Source: Poseidonibacter parvus (GTDB lineage Bacteria > Campylobacterota > Campylobacteria > Campylobacterales > Arcobacteraceae). Taken from it: a DNA stretch of 64,000 nt. Location of the stretch: contig NZ_CP019070.1 in assembly GCF_001956695.1 (NCBI RefSeq), positions 2,046,001 to 2,110,000 of the forward strand, read 5' to 3'. This document shows, in pieces, positions 59,953 to 64,000 of this stretch (its first letter is position 1; each line of letters starts with the position of its first letter). The translations under genes were made by a program, and so were the position numbers. Under the pieces are notes generated by a model. The model made no database searches. It saw nothing but the letters and a program-made list of their open reading frames with translations, and had not been told where the DNA came from.

Positions 59953-60801
59953 ATGATTAAAAAATGTTTATTCCCAGCAGCAGGATATGGTACAAGATTC
60001 TTACCAGCTACGAAAGCCACACCAAAAGAGATGTTACCAGTACTTACTAAACCACTTATTCAATATGGTGTAGAAGAAGCAATAGAAGCAGGTATGACAA
60101 CTATGGCAATAGTAACAGGTCGTGGGAAACGTGCTATTGAAGATCATTTTGATATTTCTTATGAGTTAGAGCATCAAATCCAAGGTTCTTCAAAAGAGCC
60201 ACTTTTAAAAGAGATTAGAGATGTTATTACTAAGTGTACTTTTTCATATACTAGACAAATAGAAATGAAAGGTTTAGGTCATGCAATCTTAACAGGTGGT
60301 GAAACTCTAATAGGAAATGAACCTTTTGCAGTAGTTCTTGCAGATGATTTATGTGATGCTAAAAAAGGTGTTTTATCACAAATGTGTGAGCTTTATAAAA
60401 AATACCAATGTTCAATCGTTGCTATTGAAGAAGTTCCAAAAGAAGAAACATATAAATACGGTGTAATTGATGGAAATGAAATCGAACCTGGTATTTTTAT
60501 GATCAAAGATATGGTAGAAAAACCAGATCCTAAAGATGCACCTTCAAACTTGGCGATTATTGGAAGATATATCTTAACTCCTGATATTTTTGAAATTATC
60601 AAAGATACAAAACCAGGAAAAGGTGGAGAGATTCAAATCACAGATGCACTTCTTACACAAGCAAAAAAAGGTATGGTTTTAGCTTTTAAGTTTGATGGAG
60701 ATAGATTTGATTGTGGAAGTATTGATGGGTTTGTGGAAGCAACTAATCACTTCTATAATAAAACACAAGAAAAACCAAAAAAAGCAGAGAGTAAAAAGTA
60801 A
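59953..60801 (+). CDS. galU: UTP-glucose-1-phosphate uridylyltransferase
   Basis: This 282-residue enzyme makes UDP-glucose from UTP and glucose-1-phosphate. The nucleotidyltransferase signature GYGTRFLPATKATPKEMLP is at residues 12-30, followed by VVLADDLCD and a VEKPDPKDAPSNLAIIGRY segment. The product feeds galE two genes upstream. It begins two bases after the mutase gene, and its stop overlaps the pgi start by one base. Confidence 0.95.
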   Translation: MIKKCLFPAAGYGTRFLPATKATPKEMLPVLTKPLIQYGVEEAIEAGMTTMAIVTGRGKRAIEDHFDISYELEHQIQGSSKEPLLKEIRDVITKCTFSYTRQIEMKGLGHAILTGGETLIGNEPFAVVLADDLCDAKKGVLSQMCELYKKYQCSIVAIEEVPKEETYKYGVIDGNEIEPGIFMIKDMVEKPDPKDAPSNLAIIGRYILTPDIFEIIKDTKPGKGGEIQITDALLTQAKKGMVLAFKFDGDRFDCGSIDGFVEATNHFYNKTQEKPKKAESKK

Positions 60802-62009
60802 TGGACTATACAAAAAATTTCTACCAAATAAAATCAAACGAAGAGATATTTTATAAAATATCAAGAGAAAAAGAGACAATAGGTTACTATAATCTTGCTT
60901 TTCAAGATACAAGTGAGTTTAAAGAGTATGCTAAGACTGTTACTCAACAAGATATTGTGATAGTTGGTATTGGTGGAAGTTCATTAGGAACATATGCTAT
61001 TCATAAGTTTTTACAACATAAAGAAAATATGAAAAAGCTTCACTTTTTAGAATCTACTGATCCTTTAGATTTAGAGAGACGTGTAAGTAAATTAGACTTA
61101 GATGACACTCTTTTTATAATCATCTCTAAATCAGGAACTACAATAGAGACTGTAAGTATTTTAAAATATTTAACTAGTATCACAACACTTGATAAATCAA
61201 ATACTATCTGTATTACTGAAGATGATAGTAAACTAAATACTTATGCAAAAACAAATGATATGAAAACATTTGAAATACCAAAAAATGTAGGTGGAAGATT
61301 TTCAGTATTTACAGCTGTTGGTCTTGTGCCTATGGCTATTATGGGTTTAAATATTGATGAGATTTTAACAGGATGTAAAACTATCTATAATGACTACTTT
61401 GATAGAGGGGATTACTATCTTTCTATTATGGAAAAAGCTAGATTTATTGTAGAGAATAAAAATAGATTTAATATAAACGTAGTTTTCTCTTACTCTTCAT
61501 TACTTGAAGGATTTAATAAATGGTATGTACAGTTATGGGGAGAATCACTTGGTAAAATAAATATCAACCAAACAAAACAAGGACTAACACCTGTAGCGCT
61601 TACAGGTCCTATTGATCAACACTCATTTTTACAGCTAATAATGGAAGGGAAAAGAGATAAAACAGTTACTTTTATAAAAGTAGCAGACTTTGAAAATGAA
61701 CTTACTATTCCAGATATTACACTTCCTGGACTTGAAGAACTTGATTATACAAATAATATCAAATTTAAAAATATAATAAATGAACAAGCAGATGCAACAA
61801 TAGAAGCTATACAAAACCTAAAAGATATTCCATGTGATATTATCACAATAGAATCACAAAATGAATACAATATCGGGAAACTTATGTATTCGTATGAATT
61901 ACTTACTTCAATAGTAGGAAGCTTTGTACAAATTAATACTTATGATCAGCCTGGTGTCGAAGCTGGGAAGATTATTTTGAAAAACAAATTAAAAGCAGAT
62001 AATAAATAA
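60801..62009 (+). CDS. pgi: Glucose-6-phosphate isomerase
   Basis: This 402-residue enzyme interconverts fructose-6-phosphate and glucose-6-phosphate. It is of the short type seen in Campylobacterota. Motifs are VGIGGSSLGTYAI, the SIS-domain FIIISKSGTTIET, and the C-terminal signature TYDQPGVEAGK. Its place in a glycan cluster suggests that it feeds sugar phosphates into nucleotide-sugar synthesis rather than serving a general glycolytic role; that is inferred. Confidence 0.94.
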   Translation: MDYTKNFYQIKSNEEIFYKISREKETIGYYNLAFQDTSEFKEYAKTVTQQDIVIVGIGGSSLGTYAIHKFLQHKENMKKLHFLESTDPLDLERRVSKLDLDDTLFIIISKSGTTIETVSILKYLTSITTLDKSNTICITEDDSKLNTYAKTNDMKTFEIPKNVGGRFSVFTAVGLVPMAIMGLNIDEILTGCKTIYNDYFDRGDYYLSIMEKARFIVENKNRFNINVVFSYSSLLEGFNKWYVQLWGESLGKININQTKQGLTPVALTGPIDQHSFLQLIMEGKRDKTVTFIKVADFENELTIPDITLPGLEELDYTNNIKFKNIINEQADATIEAIQNLKDIPCDIITIESQNEYNIGKLMYSYELLTSIVGSFVQINTYDQPGVEAGKIILKNKLKADNK

Positions 62010-62017
62010 TTTTATTA

Positions 62018-62026
62018 TGGTATAAT
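62018..62026 (+). promoter_or_regulatory. Extended -10 promoter before rmlA
   Basis: TGGTATAAT (extended -10 TGn plus TATAAT) lies in the 68-bp gap between pgi and rmlA, about 50 bases before the ATG. It suggests a separate start for the rhamnose genes. Confidence 0.55.
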
Positions 62027-62077
62027 ATTATTTATTTTAGAAATAAAAATATATATAAAACAATATAAGGAGCAAAA

Positions 62078-62968
62078 ATGAAAGGAATAATACTAGCTGG
62101 AGGAAGTGGAACAAGACTATACCCAATAACAAAAGGTGTTTCGAAACAACTAGTTCCAATCTATGATAAACCAATGGTATATTATCCCCTTTCAATTTTA
62201 ATGCTTGCAGGTATTCAAGAAGTATTAATTATTTCAACTCCACATGATCTTCCAAGATTTGAAGAACTTCTAGGTGATGGTTCTGATATTGGTATGAAAT
62301 TTGAATATATAGTTCAACCAAGTCCAGATGGATTAGCACAAGCTTTTACACTAGGTGAAAAATTCTTAGATGGGGATGATGCTTGTTTAGTTTTAGGTGA
62401 TAATATCTTCTATGGACATGGAATGACTAACCTTTTAGCTAACTCTATTAAAAATGCAAAAGAAGAAAATAAAGCAACAGTATTTGGATATAGAGTAAAT
62501 GACCCTGAGAGATATGGTGTTGCTGGATTTGATGATGAAGGTAATGTAACTTCTATCGAAGAAAAACCACTTGAACCAAAATCAAACTACGCAGTTGTAG
62601 GACTTTACTTCTACCCTTCTGATGTAGTGCAAAAAGCAAAACAAGTAAAACCTTCTGATCGTGGTGAATTAGAAATAACAACTTTAAATCAAGATTACCT
62701 AAAAGAAGAAAGATTAAAAGTTGAACTAATGGGAAGAGGATACGCTTGGCTTGATACAGGAACTCATGAATCTATGCTAGAAGCTTCAAACTTTATTCAA
62801 ACAATAGAACATAGACAAGGACTTAAAGTAGCTTGTTTAGAAGAAATAGCTTATGAGATGGGATATATAACTAAAGATAAACTTTTAGAACTAGCAGTTC
62901 CTCTAAAAAAGAATAACTATGGTCAATACCTAATCAAAAGAGCAAAAGAAGGAATAGTAGCACGATGA
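62078..62968 (+). CDS. rfbA: Glucose-1-phosphate thymidylyltransferase
   Basis: This 296-residue RmlA makes dTDP-glucose from dTTP and glucose-1-phosphate, the first step of dTDP-L-rhamnose synthesis. It shows the full signature [11 protein letters not shown] and [17 protein letters not shown] near the N-terminus, [11 protein letters not shown] at about residue 107, and [23 protein letters not shown] precedes the ATG. It overlaps rmlC by four bases. Confidence 0.97.
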   Translation: MKGIILAGGSGTRLYPITKGVSKQLVPIYDKPMVYYPLSILMLAGIQEVLIISTPHDLPRFEELLGDGSDIGMKFEYIVQPSPDGLAQAFTLGEKFLDGDDACLVLGDNIFYGHGMTNLLANSIKNAKEENKATVFGYRVNDPERYGVAGFDDEGNVTSIEEKPLEPKSNYAVVGLYFYPSDVVQKAKQVKPSDRGELEITTLNQDYLKEERLKVELMGRGYAWLDTGTHESMLEASNFIQTIEHRQGLKVACLEEIAYEMGYITKDKLLELAVPLKKNNYGQYLIKRAKEGIVAR

Positions 62969-63549
62969 ATTTTATAAGAACTAATATTCCAGATGTAATT
63001 ATTTGTGAGCCTGTTGTACATGGAGATCATAGAGGATATTTCGTAGAAACTTTTAGAGCAGATAAACTAGAAGAATTCTTAGGCTTTAAAATAAACTTCT
63101 GCCAAGATAATGAATCAAAATCAAGTAAAGGGGTCTTGCGAGGACTTCACTATCAACTGCCTCCTCATGCACAAACAAAACTTGTTCGTGTAATTTCTGG
63201 AAGTGTACTAGATATTGCAGTTGATATAAGACGTGACTCACCTACTTTTGGACAACATGTAGCTGTTGAACTCTCAAGTGATAATAAAAAGCAACTTCTA
63301 GTTCCAAGAGGCTTTGCTCATGGCTTTGTAGTGCTTGAAGATGATACAACATTTGCTTATAAAGTAGATAATTACTATTCTCCTGAGTGTGATAGAGGAA
63401 TAGCTTTTGATGATAAGGATTTAGATATCAATTGGAAACTAAATCATTCTGAATTAAAACTATCAGAAAAAGATACTAAGCAACCAAAACTATTTAGTAT
63501 TGAAGATGAAAATGAGATATTTAAATTTGGAGTTGATTACTATGTTTAA
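62965..63549 (+). CDS. rfbC: dTDP-4-dehydrorhamnose 3,5-epimerase
   Basis: This 194-residue cupin enzyme (RmlC) is the third step of dTDP-L-rhamnose synthesis. It has [31 protein letters not shown] with the catalytic His, and [15 protein letters not shown]. It starts within the end of rmlA and overlaps rmlD by eight bases. Confidence 0.96.
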   Translation: MNFIRTNIPDVIICEPVVHGDHRGYFVETFRADKLEEFLGFKINFCQDNESKSSKGVLRGLHYQLPPHAQTKLVRVISGSVLDIAVDIRRDSPTFGQHVAVELSSDNKKQLLVPRGFAHGFVVLEDDTTFAYKVDNYYSPECDRGIAFDDKDLDINWKLNHSELKLSEKDTKQPKLFSIEDENEIFKFGVDYYV

Positions 63550-64000
63550 TATCTTAGTAACAGGCTCAAACGGACAAGTTGGACGTGAACTAAGAGAGTT
63601 AGAAAAAGATTATGATTATAACTTCTTCTTTACAACAAGAGATGATTTAGATATCTCAAATAAAGAAGATATAAAAAACTTTTGTGAATCAAATAATATT
63701 AATACTATTATAAACTGTGCAGCTTATACAGCAGTGGATAAGGCTGAAGAAGATATTGAAAACGCAGATAAAATAAATCATAAAGCAGTTAAAAAACTAG
63801 CAAAGATATCAGCAGAATTAAATATAAAACTAATTCATATCTCAACAGACTATGTATTTGATGGTAAAAACTTCAAACCATATTGTGAAGAGTTTCAAAC
63901 AAATCCACAATCAGTTTACGGTAAAACAAAACTAGATGGTGAAAATCAAATGATTAAAATAAATCCTAAAAATTCTATTATTATTAGAACATCTTGGGTT
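63542..64000 (+). CDS. rfbD: dTDP-4-dehydrorhamnose reductase, N-terminal 153 residues
   Basis: The ATG at 63542 opens a frame that runs off the right edge. It encodes [17 protein letters not shown] (NAD(P)-binding), NCAAYTAVDKAE, HISTDYVFDG and the catalytic YGKTK. This is RmlD, the last step of dTDP-L-rhamnose synthesis. It overlaps rmlC by eight bases in another frame. Confidence 0.95.
   Translation, partial: MFNILVTGSNGQVGRELRELEKDYDYNFFFTTRDDLDISNKEDIKNFCESNNINTIINCAAYTAVDKAEEDIENADKINHKAVKKLAKISAELNIKLIHISTDYVFDGKNFKPYCEEFQTNPQSVYGKTKLDGENQMIKINPKNSIIIRTSWV

Overview
This window comes from a low-GC bacterium of the Campylobacterota, most likely the Arcobacter group. The clues are an AT-rich coding style, the 16S rRNA sequence, a PgbA-type plasminogen-binding domain protein, and the family-level look of tlyA, ribF, cmoA, bcp and pgi. 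No phage, insertion sequence or CRISPR array was seen.

Positions 1-32256 are a single minus-strand reading frame. It starts at a GTG at 32256 and is still open at the left edge, 10,752 codons later. It encodes an enormous RTX-type surface protein or adhesin: a type I secretion N-terminal region, a Ser-rich linker, a block of about 87 calcium-binding (RTX) modules, then beta-strand repeats. It contains recent in-frame duplications: a 948-bp unit present at least 2.66 times at the left edge, and a 2,090-bp segment present twice at 19775-24078.

Positions 32428-45300 hold ordinary genes. tlyA and ribF are followed by a convergent small exported protein and a 1,743-residue lipoprotein with cadherin-like domains. 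Divergent from these runs cmoA-bcp-pgbA-like-glcD-yihY and an exported protein of unknown function. Positions 45399-51000 are a complete minus-strand rRNA operon (16S, tRNA-Ile, tRNA-Ala, 23S, 5S) with a perfect-consensus sigma70 promoter, a boxA-like element and a hairpin terminator.

Positions 51047-56222 encode a LapB/LapC/TolC-type type I secretion system in one minus-strand operon. It is the obvious candidate exporter for the giant protein about 19 kb away. Its TolC carries a C-terminal SPOR-like domain. Divergent from it, 56446-64000 is a sugar-nucleotide and surface-polysaccharide cluster: a WecA/MraY-family transferase, galE, phosphohexomutase, galU, pgi, rmlA, rmlC and partial rmlD. 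These carry fructose-6-phosphate through glucose-6-phosphate and glucose-1-phosphate to UDP-glucose, UDP-galactose and dTDP-rhamnose. The window thus pairs a giant secreted adhesin and its exporter with cell-surface glycan synthesis, which suggests attachment or biofilm functions.
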